From: Verticillium longisporum
Lineage: Eukaryota > Ascomycota > Sordariomycetes > Glomerellales > Plectosphaerellaceae
Assembly: GCA_019188255.1 (NCBI GenBank)
Contig: JAETXT010000001.1
Coordinates: forward strand, 2,542,001 to 2,606,000
Direction of reading: 5' to 3'
Length of the DNA stretch: 64,000 bases
Below, in pieces: positions 12,736 through 24,112 of this stretch. Below the pieces are notes generated by a model. That model was given only the letters and a program-made list of their open reading frames with translations. It did no database searches and was not told where the DNA came from. A program made the translations under genes and the position numbers. Within the stretch, counting starts at the first letter, position 1. Every line of letters begins with the position of its first letter.

Positions 12736-15184
12736 ATGGACGCCAGAGTAAGTTTATCCTCTTCCGTGTAATTGCCAATTTCTGTACCTCCGCCAGCCCA
12801 ACCCAACTCTCCTCTTGCCCACATTCACATCACTCCCAATTCATCACTATTGTCATCACCACAGAAAGAGCCATTCTGACATTCAATTCCACAATTAGCC
12901 TCAACGACCTCGCGCTGCCCTCCCCGCGCTGGGCAACGAGAACATGACGATCACGAGCAAGCAGTCTGGACACCAGCGCCACAAGTCTACAGGCAACCTT
13001 CAAGCCGCTTCACGCAATGGTGCCCTCCAGGCCGCTGCCAAGCGCACCGTCTTTGGCGATGTGAGCAATGTTGTCAAGGGCCTCACCTCGGGCAGCGGCG
13101 GTGTCGGCGCTACCAAGGGCAAGATTCCCGTCGCTGCCGACAAGAACACCCTCAGCACGCAAACTACGTTTGGGTTTTCCAAGCCCGCACAGCGATCGAT
13201 TGCTCCTTCCCAACCCGCCAAGGGCAATCTGAAGACGATGGCCTCAGCCAGCCATGTTGGCAGCCAGAACAAGCTCGCTGTCCACAATGATACGCGACCC
13301 GACGCGTCGCAGGCTCAACTCGTACACGTGCAGGCCTCGAGACCCAAGACGGCGGATGGCAAGCTGGTGGGTTCGACCTCAGTCGACACTCTCCAGGGAG
13401 AGTCGATTCTCGACCCTACATCGTTTGCACACCTCGCGGCCGAGCACGAAGTCCAGGCGAACCTGGGCAGCATGTTGGATATCGATCTGAACATGGCGCC
13501 GTCCGCTGACAACGGCGCTCTTCTCCATAATGAAGAGGCTGACCTTGTGGCCCACCTCGCCCCCGCGAAACCCGCCATGACAACCTTCCAGCCTCGCCAC
13601 CACAAGTCTCAGCCTCAGCTTAAGAACGAGGCTGTTGAACAACCGCTGCGACGCACCCAGAGCAGGTACCTCGCGGCACAGACGTCCGAGCCTCTCGACC
13701 ACGAAGAGTCGAAGTACCTCGACGACGTTACCGAGGCCGCTTACGAGGATGCCCTCGAACACATCCTCGACCAGCAGTTGCAAGGAATCGAAGGGAACGG
13801 CCACTCTGCCCAAGACCGTGGATACGACGACAAAGCCGCATCCCAGTACCCCGAGACTGGTGGCGAGACTTCACATAACTTGGACCGGAACTTGGATCTC
13901 GCTCTGCCTGAGCAATTGCCTGCTCCTCCCATGTCGGAACCCGAGGAGTATTGGGACGAGGTTGAGGAAGAAGAACTCTACGATGACCAGGGATACACGA
14001 CGGCCCACTCCTACAAGTCGCGTGGTGAAATGACCGTCAACGGTGCGACTGCCCTCCTTGCTCCCAAGTTTACGGAACTCGTGCAGCGAGAGCTCCAGGC
14101 AGCGAAAGAGCATGTCGAGTACCATCGCACTCCTGATGAGGTTGAGGAGGAGTTCTGGGATGTCTGCATGGTCGCAGAGTACGGCGAAGATATCTTTGAG
14201 TATCTTCAGGAACTCGAGGTCAGTCGTCATCATTCTCGTGTCGTACCCTCGAAATAGCTTACTGACACCGACACAGACACGCATGATGCCCGATCCCCAT
14301 TACATGGATCACCAGTCCGAGATCCAGTGGTCTATGCGCTCAGTCCTCATGGACTGGCTTGTGCAAGTGCATGCACGCTTCAGTCTCCTTCCAGAAACTC
14401 TTTTCCTGACGGTCAACTTTATCGACCGCTTCTTGACGTTCAAGGCTGTTTCTATCGGCAAGCTCCAGCTCGTTGGTGCCACCGCTCTGCTGCTCGCATC
14501 CAAGTATGAAGAGATCAACTGCCCCTCGCTCGAGGAGATTGTCTTCATGGTTGATGGATCGTACGCCGTTGAGGAAATCCTGAAGGCGGAGCGCTTCATG
14601 CTGAGCATGCTGGGCTTCGAGCTGGGATGGCCTGGTCCAATGAGCTTCCTCAGACGCATTAGCAAAGCCGACGATTACGATCTGGAGACACGCACCCTAG
14701 CCAAGTACTTCCTCGAAGTAACCATCATGGACGAGCGCTTCGTCGCAAGCCCGCCCAGCTTCCTGGCGGCAGGCGCCCATTGCCTGTCCCGCCTGATTCT
14801 GAAGAAGGGCGACTGGGTAAGTCACCAACAGCGCCATGCATGCGATCCAGTGCATGACATTCTTGCTGACACGTTTTTCTGTAGTCCCAGGCCCATGTTC
14901 ACTACTCGGGATACACCTGGAGTCAGTTGAAGTCACTCGTGCGCCTTATCCTCTCCTGCTGCGAGTCGCCTCGCGAGCACCACGCGGCTGTCTTTGAGAA
15001 GTATGTCGACAAGAGATACAAGCGGGCGGCCGAGTACGTCCAGATTGAACTCAAGAAGGGCTTCACTGTCCCATTTCGTTCATCCACCGGCCATCCGTCC
15101 CCGTTGATGGACCTCGGCTGCTATGAGAACGAGCTCGGTGCCTTCAACTATCCGGCCAAGGCAGGCCAGCTCATCAACGCATGA
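12736..15184 (+). CDS. nimE: G2/mitotic-specific cyclin B (NimE/Clb type)
   Basis: B-type cyclin that activates the Cdk1 kinase for entry into mitosis. Exons are 12736-12747, 12899-14218, 14277-14816 and 14885-15184, giving 723 residues with all junctions in frame. The start is a 12-nt micro-exon (MDAR) joined to PQRPRAALPALGNEN, which supplies a destruction box (R9-A-A-L12 with N17) for APC/C-dependent degradation. A long, acidic, low-complexity N-terminal region follows. The cyclin box begins near residue 458 with the MRSVLMDW motif, and continues through ASKYEEI and a second cyclin fold ending at 15184. The N-terminal region is longer than in yeast B cyclins but usual for filamentous fungi. 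No frameshifts are seen. An automatic model starting at the ATG at 12944 would miss the destruction box. Confidence 0.95.
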
Positions 15185-16193
15185 GCTCGGAGGCCAGAAG
15201 GTTCATCCTGCCTCGTCCATCTCAGAGTCTGATGCCATCCGAACCTACCCAGCGGTGCTCGACTCTTCGGCCGCACACACTGTCCGACATGGACCCAAAC
15301 GGAGCCCAAAGGAAGAGAGACCCCCAACCCCCTTACGACTAATATCAAACGACTTGACGAGACCCACGAATCTTTTCCTTCACGCTTGGAGGAGGGTGTT
15401 CGCACCCTTATCCGTTATTTGTTCCTGTTCTTGTTATTCTACATTGCGACTCTGGCTACACCACTTTCGGCCAGCGAGCTCGGGCGTTACGGATGAGGTT
15501 ACCATCCAGGCATAGAGGGAACAGCAAGCCAGTTCACGGAAATGGACGATGCACGGGGAAAATCCGCCACGTGCTGAGTTGGGGCCTCGGGGACTGCACA
15601 TGGGAGAAGAGTCTATGAGTAATATTTGCTTTGGACGTGGGCGTTGTAATTTTTTATGTACGTGATTAAAGACCGGCTGGCGCGGGCCATGCAAGGGGCA
15701 GCGGACATGGCCTGGTTGCTTCGTCAGTAGGAAACAAAAAAGACATATATTCGGTCAACCTTTGCGGCTCCTGACGTGGTCAACATGGCAAGCATGCCAC
15801 GGGCAGCTCACGATGTCCACAGCCAAGAGTGGCTATGAGACGGATGGCGTGCGCTGTGGCTGGCAGGTGGAGCCCTGCTTTTCGCCCCTTTGCGGGGACG
15901 TTGCACTCTGGCCACATTGCTGACTCCAGGGCACGCACGGGCAGTGTCTCTACTGAGGGTATTTTGACGCAGCCGGCCAGCCACCAGCCACCCCAGAGCT
16001 TCCCCAAATTCCTACCACTGCCTAAACTCTCTTCCATTACCTCCCCCACACAGACAGACAAGCTCGTCGCCGGAAACGAAAGGGAAAAGCCCTAGGTCAT
16101 TTGTTCTCCTCTTCTTGCTCGGCCCCGTGCCTCTTCGATCCAATCCAGCCCTCTTCCTCCCTCCCTCTGCAACAAGGCCTCTTCAATACCATC
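15185..16193. other. Intergenic region between cyclin B and TRAP-alpha genes
   Basis: About 1 kb. It should hold the cyclin 3' untranslated region and the promoter of the next gene, which has a pyrimidine-rich leader just before its ATG at 16194. No coding exon or structured RNA is seen. Confidence 0.5.
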
Positions 16194-17101
16194 ATGGTTC
16201 AATTCACCTCTGCTGTTCTGAGTTTCCTCGCCCTTCCCATTTTGGCGCCATCGCCCAGGATGCTGTGCCTGTGAGTTTACACTGAGACGGCGACCCTCGC
16301 GACCCTCGCATCATGCCGCTGACGCCAATTGACACAGGAGGGAGCTCCCGTTGCCGATGCGCCCACGCTGGCTGCCGATGTCGAGGCTACCTTTCCCGAT
16401 GCCGACATCTTTGGTGTGAAACTTGTTAACGGTCGCCCGACCAAGGCGGTCGTCGAGATCACCAACCACGAGGATGCCCCCATTCAGGTCGCATTCGTTG
16501 CCGGCTCTCTGTCTCGCGCCGAGGAGCTTGCTACCGAGGTCATTGTCCGCAACCTGACGGCTGTGCGTTACGATCTGACCATCGAGCCCAAGGAGAAGAA
16601 GGCTGTGCCCTACTCCTTCGCCCTCGACATGCAGCCACAGGACGTCAAGCTTCAGCTTGTCGCCGTCATCAGCAACGCCAAGGGCGATGTCTTCCAGCTG
16701 CCTGCCTACAACGCCCGTGCCGCCGTTGTTGAGCCTCCCACCAGCATTCTGGACCCCCAGATGTACGTCTCGAGCAAACCCTTTGATTTTCTTTGCGCGC
16801 CGTTCTGACAAATGTGCACAGCATCTTCCTGTACCTGTTCCTCAGCGCTGCCTTCACTGGCACTCTCTACTTCGTCTACAAGACCTGGATCGAAGCCCTG
16901 TTCCCCCAGGCCAAGCGCAGCGGCAAGAAGGTCAGGACCGTCAATGTCACCGTCCCCGTCCCCGAGCAGGACTCGGCCTCCTCCGCCGCGGCCACGGGCT
17001 CCGGCAAGGGCTACGACGAGAGCTGGATCCCCGACCACCACATCAACCGCCCCGTGGCCAAGAGGGTCAAGAGCGGCGCCAGTGGCAAGGTCAAGATCTA
17101 G
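16194..17101 (+). CDS. IRC22: Translocon-associated protein alpha-like (IRC22 family), one frameshift in the signal peptide
   Basis: ER membrane protein of the TRAP-alpha/IRC22 family, associated with the Sec61 translocon. Exons are 16194-16270, 16338-16762 and 16822-17101, about 260 residues. The N-terminus is a hydrophobic signal peptide (MVQFTSAVLSFLALPIL). The lumenal domain begins near the second exon (FPDADIFGVKLVNGRPTKAV). One membrane span (IIFLYLFLSAAFTGTLYFVY) covers about residues 168-190, and a basic cytosolic tail ends in KSGASGKVKI. In the first exon the frame breaks after LPIL. The next codons read as GAIAQDAVP only if a GG at 16244-16245 were GGG. As given, translation would stop at the exon junction. 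The rest of the gene is intact, so I read this as a single missing base. Confidence 0.85.
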
Positions 17102-17783
17102 AAGATTGGCACAATGCGACACTAGGCCTCAAAATCTAGGGATCCCCCGGCAGAGGATGCTGGAAAAGGGATGGAAAAGCAATGCGACTCGGCTCGTGGG
17201 CTGGATACCATGCATGTATATGATTTGTGATTATTTTACGTGCGCTTGGTCGAGGTTAAAGCAGACCGACCGAGTCAGGAAGCAACACGCGATTGTCAGG
17301 CCTTGCGCGTCAGTGCATCTCTTGTCTGATCAGCGCTTCAAAATACATGTTTTCAAACTTGCAACCGCGCGTTGAAAAGAAACTCTCTTGAATGAATAAG
17401 TGAACAACGAGATTTGCCATTGTGATGGGGCTTTGGGTGACAAGATTACCGAAGAGATGCTGTGGTAAAGTAGTCTCAGCACAGTGGCTAATAAAAAGGC
17501 GGAGGCGTTTTGACTTTGAATCATTCGTCTCCGGGGACAGGGGTCTGCTGATTGACCTGCACGCGCACAGGTATCCACTGGGGATGGAGACGCGACTTTC
17601 TATACTTTCTACACGCTTAGCTCCCCGCGTAAATTGAGAACCTCTTGCAGCTTGCATCACCCACGCGTTACCACGTCTCTTCTCCAAACTCTTTCCCAAT
17701 TCACGTTCATCGACGCCTCCATAATCGGTTTCAACTTTGATTCCAAGCAAAAACCATCACACACAATAAAATCACCGCCCACA
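17102..17783. other. Intergenic region upstream of the AT-hook gene
   Basis: About 680 bp with no coding exon. It should hold the 3' end of the TRAP-alpha transcript and the promoter and leader of the AT-hook gene. No distinct regulatory motif is recognised. Confidence 0.45.
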
Positions 17784-18257
17784 ATGGCATCAGAAGCCCC
17801 AGCCGAGCCCGTCAAGCGCGGTCGCGGCCGCCCCAGAAAGCCCGACTCGGAGAAGAAGCAGAAGCAGCGAGTTGACGATGGCACGCCGCGTCGAGGACGA
17901 GGCCGTCCGAAGGGAAGCCTCGGCAAGCCCAAGGTCCTCACCGCCGCCGCCGGCGTCTCCAAGTCGACGTCGGCGATGAACACGCGGTCGACGGGCACTC
18001 GTGGTCGGCCTCGCAAGAGCGACGCCGCCGGAGCTCCCGCCGCGTCGACCACCAAGGCGGCCGGCACCACGCAGACACCGTCCAAGGGCGGTCGTGGCCG
18101 CGGCCGGCCGCGCAAGAGCGACGCCGCTGCTTCCTCTCCTGCCGTGGAGCGCGAGGAGCCAGAGTCTGCCGCGTCCGAGGCCGACGTGCCTGCGGCCGAT
18201 GAGTCGCCCCGGAGCAAGAGTGCTGCTTCGCCAGAGGCTGAGCAGGATGAGGCTTGA
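17784..18257 (+). CDS. AT-hook DNA-binding protein (HMGA-like)
   Basis: A small, basic, disordered protein of 157 residues with no intron in the coding part. It carries four AT-hook cores (RGRGRPRKP, RGRGRPKGS, GTRGRPRKS and RGRGRPRKS), each with the G-R-P tripeptide that inserts in the minor groove of AT-rich DNA. The C-terminal 40 residues are acidic (EREEPESAASEADVP), which is the layout of HMGA-type architectural chromatin proteins. The start at 17784 is the first ATG, after an A-rich leader. A nuclear role in chromatin organisation or transcription is inferred from the motifs. No specific target can be stated. Confidence 0.85.
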   Translation: MASEAPAEPVKRGRGRPRKPDSEKKQKQRVDDGTPRRGRGRPKGSLGKPKVLTAAAGVSKSTSAMNTRSTGTRGRPRKSDAAGAPAASTTKAAGTTQTPSKGGRGRGRPRKSDAAASSPAVEREEPESAASEADVPAADESPRSKSAASPEAEQDEA

Positions 18258-18632
18258 ATGTGAGTTGTCTTTTTTTTTTACCCTCAATCGACCTGTCTAT
18301 TTTCTCTTTTCGAGCGCTGACACGTGCTTCCCAGGGCAAACGGACTCAGAACCACCACGCAAAAGACATGGTACGAGTTCTGCACACATGTTTACAGGAC
18401 CATGCTTGTCAGAAACAAGCCTTGCGTTCGGCCAGGAATGGAAGGGTAGGCGTCCGGACAACACAATGGGAAAGGGACGCACACTCAATGCTAGCATGGG
18501 ATGACGCGGGTTGATCACTGTATTTCTTTCTTTTTTTTCTTTTCTTGCCGAGTCTTGTTTTCTTTCCACTGTCGTCATAAAAAATTGAAAATTTTCCTCC
18601 AGCGCTCCGCGATCTCTCTTGGGACCAGGCCG
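18258..18632. other. Convergent 3' intergenic region
   Basis: The AT-hook gene (+) and the aprataxin gene (-) end towards each other here. Runs of T at about 18,270 and 18,530 fit polyadenylation regions. No gene is seen. Confidence 0.45.
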
Positions 18633-19529
18633 TTATTCCCTCTTCCACTCGTCGAACTCCACTTCCAGGTGCGCCTTGAGCTGCTGGAACTGGTTCTTGT
18701 AGCTCTTGTGGCAACGCCAGCATATAAAGTCCTTCTTCAGGTATCCTTCGTGGCCTGGGTGCCGTCTCGGGTCATCCTTTGCCAGTGGGAAATCTGCCAC
18801 GTCACCGAGGAAGGGTGAGTTGAACGAGTTGTAGTGCTTGCGAAGCTACACGCACTTGGAGTGCATGTCTCTGCTGAAGACGTGGATGTGCAGATGGTTC
18901 ATGCTCGGATGTGCGTGGATCCCCGTCCTGACCTCGAGCGCCCAGTTTCGTCCGGGCGGCAGCTCGTCGCCGTCGACCTCGACATGGCCGTTGAGCACAG
19001 CCTCGCGCCTGGCGTCGGCCTTGCTCTCGTGTCCGAGTTTGCGCTGGAGTTCTTTCGCGACGAGGGCTTCGAGCTTGCGCACCGCCTTCTGCACGGAAGC
19101 CAGAAAGTCTGCGTCCTCAAAGGCTTCAAAGGGGTGCAGGAGACAGTGCTGCGGGGATCTTGGGAGGAGCAGAGCGTGCACTGTCGCTTTGGGGTATAGA
19201 TCGTGGATCGCGACAAAGTCATCGTCGTAGTAGATGACCTGGGACGCAGGAAAAGAGGCCGGGTTGTCAATGTAGACGCCGAGGTTGTCGCGAAACCTGT
19301 CGAGATGTGGTGCTTGGGGACGTTCGGCAGGGGAGGGTTTCGCTCGCTTGGGCTTCGGTGCCATCAGCTCGGAGACTTGAAGGGGTTGCGGTTAGTTTCC
19401 GACCTCAACAGAGCACTCCTCAGGGCGTTGGAGCTTCTTACAAGCATTGCGCTGCTTTTGTGTTGATGCTGAGCTCACGAGCTCGTCTCGCGTCATTGCT
19501 TCATCGGAAGCCTGCTTGAGCTTGTCCAT
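18633..19529 (-). CDS. HNT3: Aprataxin-like DNA 5'-adenylate hydrolase (Hnt3), with an in-frame amber codon
   Basis: A nuclear DNA repair enzyme that removes AMP left on 5' ends by abortive ligation. Exons are 19529-19442 and 19375-18633, which give 276 codons in frame. The intron has a clear CTAAC branch site. The HIT domain contains PKATVHALLLPRSPQH and the catalytic triad motif HLHIHV. The C-terminus carries the aprataxin zinc finger (CWRC, then H and E ligands in LKAHLEVE), the C2HE type known from fission yeast Hnt3. A TAG at 18846-18848 interrupts the frame at codon 206, between MHSKCV and LRKHYNSF. The sequence on both sides is well conserved in the same frame, and relatives have a lysine or similar residue here. 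A single substitution (AAG to TAG) or a base error explains it. The gene shares a 443-bp divergent promoter region with the helicase. Confidence 0.85.
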
Positions 19530-19972
19530 CGCTGCGGGACCACTCTTGACGTTGTCTTCAGAGGCCTCGGTCAACGTAGTTTGAGGATTTTGCCGTCTCG
19601 TGTATGTGGTAGCATCGTAACCGGTGCCGTTATCGTGTACCCAATGCGGCCAACGAAGCCAACGAACATGTCGATGGCATTATTTCGCGTCACTGCAGAC
19701 GTCTTGCGAACCGTCAGAGGCTCTACCTAAACCCCACTAGAGCTTTCGCGGGGTCGCAGTGCGCTGTGCACAAGCCGCAGTAGACTGATCGCTGCTGCCC
19801 CACTAAAACTCATTCGCGACGACCAGACACAGACCGAGACGGCAGACATAAGAAAAGTTGCCCCCGTTCACGATCTTCATCCCGAGTTTCTCACCAACAC
19901 GCCTACGCTGCAGTGCATCATGCCGCACATGAGTTACTAGCAGTCTTCTCCACCATATTTATCTACCCCAGG
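19530..19972. promoter_or_regulatory. Divergent promoter region between HNT3 and the DEAH helicase
   Basis: 443 bp separate the two start codons. It must contain both promoters and leaders. No distinct TATA box or known operator stands out. Confidence 0.4.
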
Positions 19973-22900
19973 ATGGCGAAGAAAGCCAAGGATCAGGCCG
20001 CCTCGCAGGCGTCGGCCTCGCAGCCTGCCACCGGCAAGGACAAGGACAAGGGCAAGGATAAGGCCAAGGACAAAGATGCGCCCAAGGGCAAGAAAGGCGC
20101 CCCGTCTCTCATCGAACAGGCCGCCGGCCCGGTCGGCCCTCCGAAGCCCACGGCAAAACAGATCATCGGCGGCGCATCCTGGACTGGTAAGCTGCCCGTC
20201 AACCTGTTCAACGAGTACTGCCAGAAGCAGCAGTGGGAGAAGCCCGACTACAACATGCGCAAGACGCCCGAGGGTTACTCTTGTCTCATCACCCTCAGCG
20301 CCAAGGACCCCAAGACCAAGGAGATGATCAGGCTGGAGCCGTTTAAGATCCCCGCCGACCTGCTGCATCTGCTCACCAAGCCTACTGCCCTCGAGGCCCG
20401 GCACTTTGCTGCCACGTATGGTCTCTTTCGCGTCTGCAGCATGCAGAACAAGCATACCGTTTTGCCTCCCGACTACAAGGTTCTCTGGAAGGACTTTCAG
20501 GCGCTCAAGCAAAAGGACGTCAAGGAAGGCAAGGCTTGGATGTACGATGCGGACCCCTTCAAGACGATCCGCGAACGACAAGAAGCCAAGGCTGCTGCCG
20601 AAAAGAAGAGAAAGGAAATCGAGAGAGTCAAGGAGAAGGCAAAGTCCATGCCGGGCGCTGCTGGCCTTGTGCTCGCCGGCGGCAGCGGCGCTGGCTCCTT
20701 TAACCCCATGAAGGGGTGGACCTCTGTGCCCAAGATCGAGATGGGCCGCAAATCCCGAGCCCAGGTCGAGTCTCTGATTCAGAAATATGTCGTTTGGAAC
20801 CCGAACAAGGTCCTCATGGCTCCTCCGCAGAGACAGGTCGTTGTCGAAGACCTCAGCAAGCTAGGCTTTCGACGTAGCCACATTGAAGAGGCTGTGGACA
20901 TTTGCAAGGATCGCGAAGAGACATTGGAATGGCTCCTGATTCACGTGCCCGAAGACGACATCCCTCCTTGGGCTCTCCCCGAGAGCTATTCCGCCGGCAT
21001 TTCAGTCGGGTCTCTGGACCTCAAGAAGGAGGCTGCTGTGAAGCGCTTGGCCGAATCTGGATATGCCTTGGACTTGTGTGCACGCATCTTCGAGGAGACT
21101 GGGTGTGATGAAAGCAAGGCGGCTGAGACGTTGCAATGCCGGCTCTTGGGCCAGTCTATTGAAGACTGGACTGCGATAGCACCATCAGACATTCTCCCTC
21201 CAGACATGACAGCGGACGAGGTTTGGGATGACGAGGTTGTGGCGATGGAGTCCTCATTCGGCGACCTTGTCACCAAGATGTCCGAAGATATTATCCAAGT
21301 CAAGCTGGAGTCGGTAACAAATGGGTCAAAGACAAACGTGAATACGGTCCTTCAGATCCGCAAGTCGCCAAGCTATCCTGTTCACCTCGTCATCACGGTG
21401 CTGGCGCAATTGCCCGCCCAGGCGAAGCTCTCGGTCATCAAACAGACACTGGCCTATGTTCAGGAGGCTTATGGCGCGGATCCGATGAAAGTGTTCGTCG
21501 CGGCCGACTGGGCTCAGCAAAACATCAACCGCATCATTGAGAACCCTGGAAAGCTGGTGGAGATCTCATCTGTTAGCTCCACCGCCTCCGAAGCCCCTGG
21601 GACCGTACCTCAGCTGCAACGACACAGCGGCAAGCTTTCCAGGAAACCCAGGCCAATAGACTGGACGCCGAACCCCGCAGCCGGGACCAATGGCTCAAGA
21701 GACAAGAGACCCCTGAGTACAAGAAGATGATGGCGAAGAGACAGTCACTTCCAGCATGGCAGGTCCACGAAAAGATCATCCAGACTGTTGCCCAGAACCA
21801 TGTGACCATCATCAGTGGAGAGACAGGTTCGGGCAAATCGACCCAGTCCGTCCAGTTCCTCCTAGACGACCTATATAACCAAGGCCTTGGCACAAGCGCC
21901 AACATGCTGGTGACGCAGCCGAGGCGAATCTCCGCACTTGGTCTTGCCGACCGCGTTGCAGAGGAGCGGTGCTCGCGAGTTGGAGACGAAATTGGTTACA
22001 CTATTCGAGGCGAGTCAAAACGAAGCCAACAGACGCGCATCACATTTGTGACGACTGGTGTGCTTCTGCGCCGCCTCCAGACATCAGGGGGACGGGTCGA
22101 GGACGTGATAGCGTCGCTGGCAGACGTCAGTCACATCGTGATTGACGAGGTTCACGAACGCAGCTTGGACACGGATTTCCTGCTGACCATAGTGAGGGAG
22201 GTCATGTCCACGCGCAAGGATCTTCTCAAGCTCGTCTTGATGAGTGCAACGCTCGACGCAGCCTCCTTTGAGAATTATTTCCGCTCACAGGGCCTCCGAG
22301 TTGGTCTCGTAGAGATCGAGGGCCGGACTTACCCCGTGGAAGACTACTACATGGATGACATTATCAGTATGACTGGGTTCAAAGCAGACGCATATGATTC
22401 ACGAAGCGAAACTCTGGGCCAGACAATCCAGAAGCTCGGTCACCGTATCAACTACAGCCTTTTGAACGAGACAATCTCGACCATTGATCTCGAGCTGTCG
22501 TACCAGGAGAAAGAAGGAGGCATTCTGGTGTTCCTGCCTGGCGTTGCCGAGATTAGCCAAACGTGCCGGGCACTTTCATCTAATTCGTCACTGCATGTTC
22601 TCCCCTACACGCCTCTCTGGAGACGAGGGAACAGAAGCGGGTGTTTGCTAGGGCGCCCCCAGGCAAGCGGAAGGTTGTGGTGGCAACGAATGTCGCAGAA
22701 ACATCCATCACAATCGACGACATCGTGGCAGTTGTTGACTCTGGCAAGGTCAAGGAGACGACCTATGACGCACAGAACAACATGAGGAAGCTTGAGGAGA
22801 TGTGGGCATCCAGAGCAGCTTGCAAGCAGAGGCGAGGTCGTGCAGGCCGTGTACAGGCTGGAAAGTGCTACAAGCTGTACACGCGCAACTTGGAGATGCA

Positions 22901-24112
22901 AATGGCGGAGCGGCCGGAACCTGAAATCAGGCGTGTACCCTTGGAGCAAATGTGCCTGTCGGTACGTGCCATGGGCATGCGAGACGTTGCCGCCTTTCTC
23001 GGGCGATCGCCGACGCCGCCCGCGAGCACGGCTGTGGATGGGGCCATCAAAATGCTGCGACGAATGGGCGCTCTCGACGGGGACGAGCTCACGGCACTCG
23101 GGCAACAGTTGGCCATGATCCCGGCCGACCTCCGGTGCGCCAAGCTCATGGTGTACGGGTCCATTTTCGGATGTCTCGACGACTGCGTTACCATTTCAGC
23201 AATTCTCAGCACAAGAAGTCCATTCTTGTCTCCGCCGGACAAACGAGACCTGGCAAAGGAGGCTCGCATGCGGTTCGAGCAAGGCGATGGTGATCTGCTC
23301 ACTGACCTGGCGGCATACAAAGAGTGGGACAGCATGAAGCGCAACGGAACACCTCCGCGGCAGCTTCGCAATTTCTGCGACGACAACTTCCTGTCCTACC
23401 TGACGCTCACAGACATTTCCGCAACGCGACAGCAATTTTATGGCGCACTGGGCGAGATGGGCGTGGCGTTCGACCACGAGACGCGAGGCGAGGCACCGGC
23501 ATCACAGGGCTATGCATCACGAATCATGCTGCGTGCGCTCACAGCATCGGCTTTCAGCCCGCAGATTGCGCGGATCCAGTTCCCAGACAAGAAATTCGCC
23601 AATTCCATGTCAGGCGCGGTCGAGCTCGACCCGGAGGCGCGAGCAATCAAGTATTTCACGGAGGAGCAGGGGCGGGTGTTCGTGCACCCGAGCAGCACCA
23701 TCTTCGGTAGCCAGAGCTTCTCCGGCAGCGCGGCGTTCATGTCGTACTTCAGCCTCATCTCGACGAGCAAGACGTTCATTCGCGATCTCACACGTAAGTA
23801 CTCCATCCGGGTCTGGGGTTTCCTTTGCGACAAAGTACTGATGTGGGTTTTGCGCGGAAAGCCTTCAATGCGTTCACGCTGTTGCTCTTTTCGGGCGCAA
23901 TCGAACTGGACACAATGGGGCGGGGGTTGGTGGTGGACGGCTGGCTGCGGCTGCGAGGATGGGCGAGGGTGGGCGTGCTTGTGTCGCGACTCCGCGGCAT
24001 GGTGGACGACGTGATCCGTTTGAAGGTGGAGAGGCCAGAGGTGGACTTGCGGGACAACGACGTGCTCAAGGCGGTTGCCAAGTTGATTGAGCATGATGGT
24101 TTGGATGCGTAA
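19973..24112 (+). CDS. DEAH-box RNA helicase with UBA and RWD domains (DHX57/Ucp12 type), two frameshifts
   Basis: A cytoplasmic-type DExH RNA helicase. Exons are 19973-23793 and 23862-24112, about 1,357 residues after two single-base corrections. Order of parts: a lysine-rich N-terminus; a dsRNA-binding-like region; a UBA-like segment near residues 287-335 (VEDLSKLGFRRSHIEEAVDI); an RWD domain near 420-530; the helicase core with motif I GETGSGKST near 614, TQPRR, DEVH near 723 and SAT; then HA2 and OB-fold regions. This architecture matches fission yeast Ucp12 and human DHX57. The frame changes once near 21,600 and once at the CCCC run near 22,603, where CCCCC restores the motif leading into ETREQKRVFARAPPGKRKVV. 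The family is certain. The start could lie upstream, but the ATG at 19973 follows a typical leader. Confidence 0.88.
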
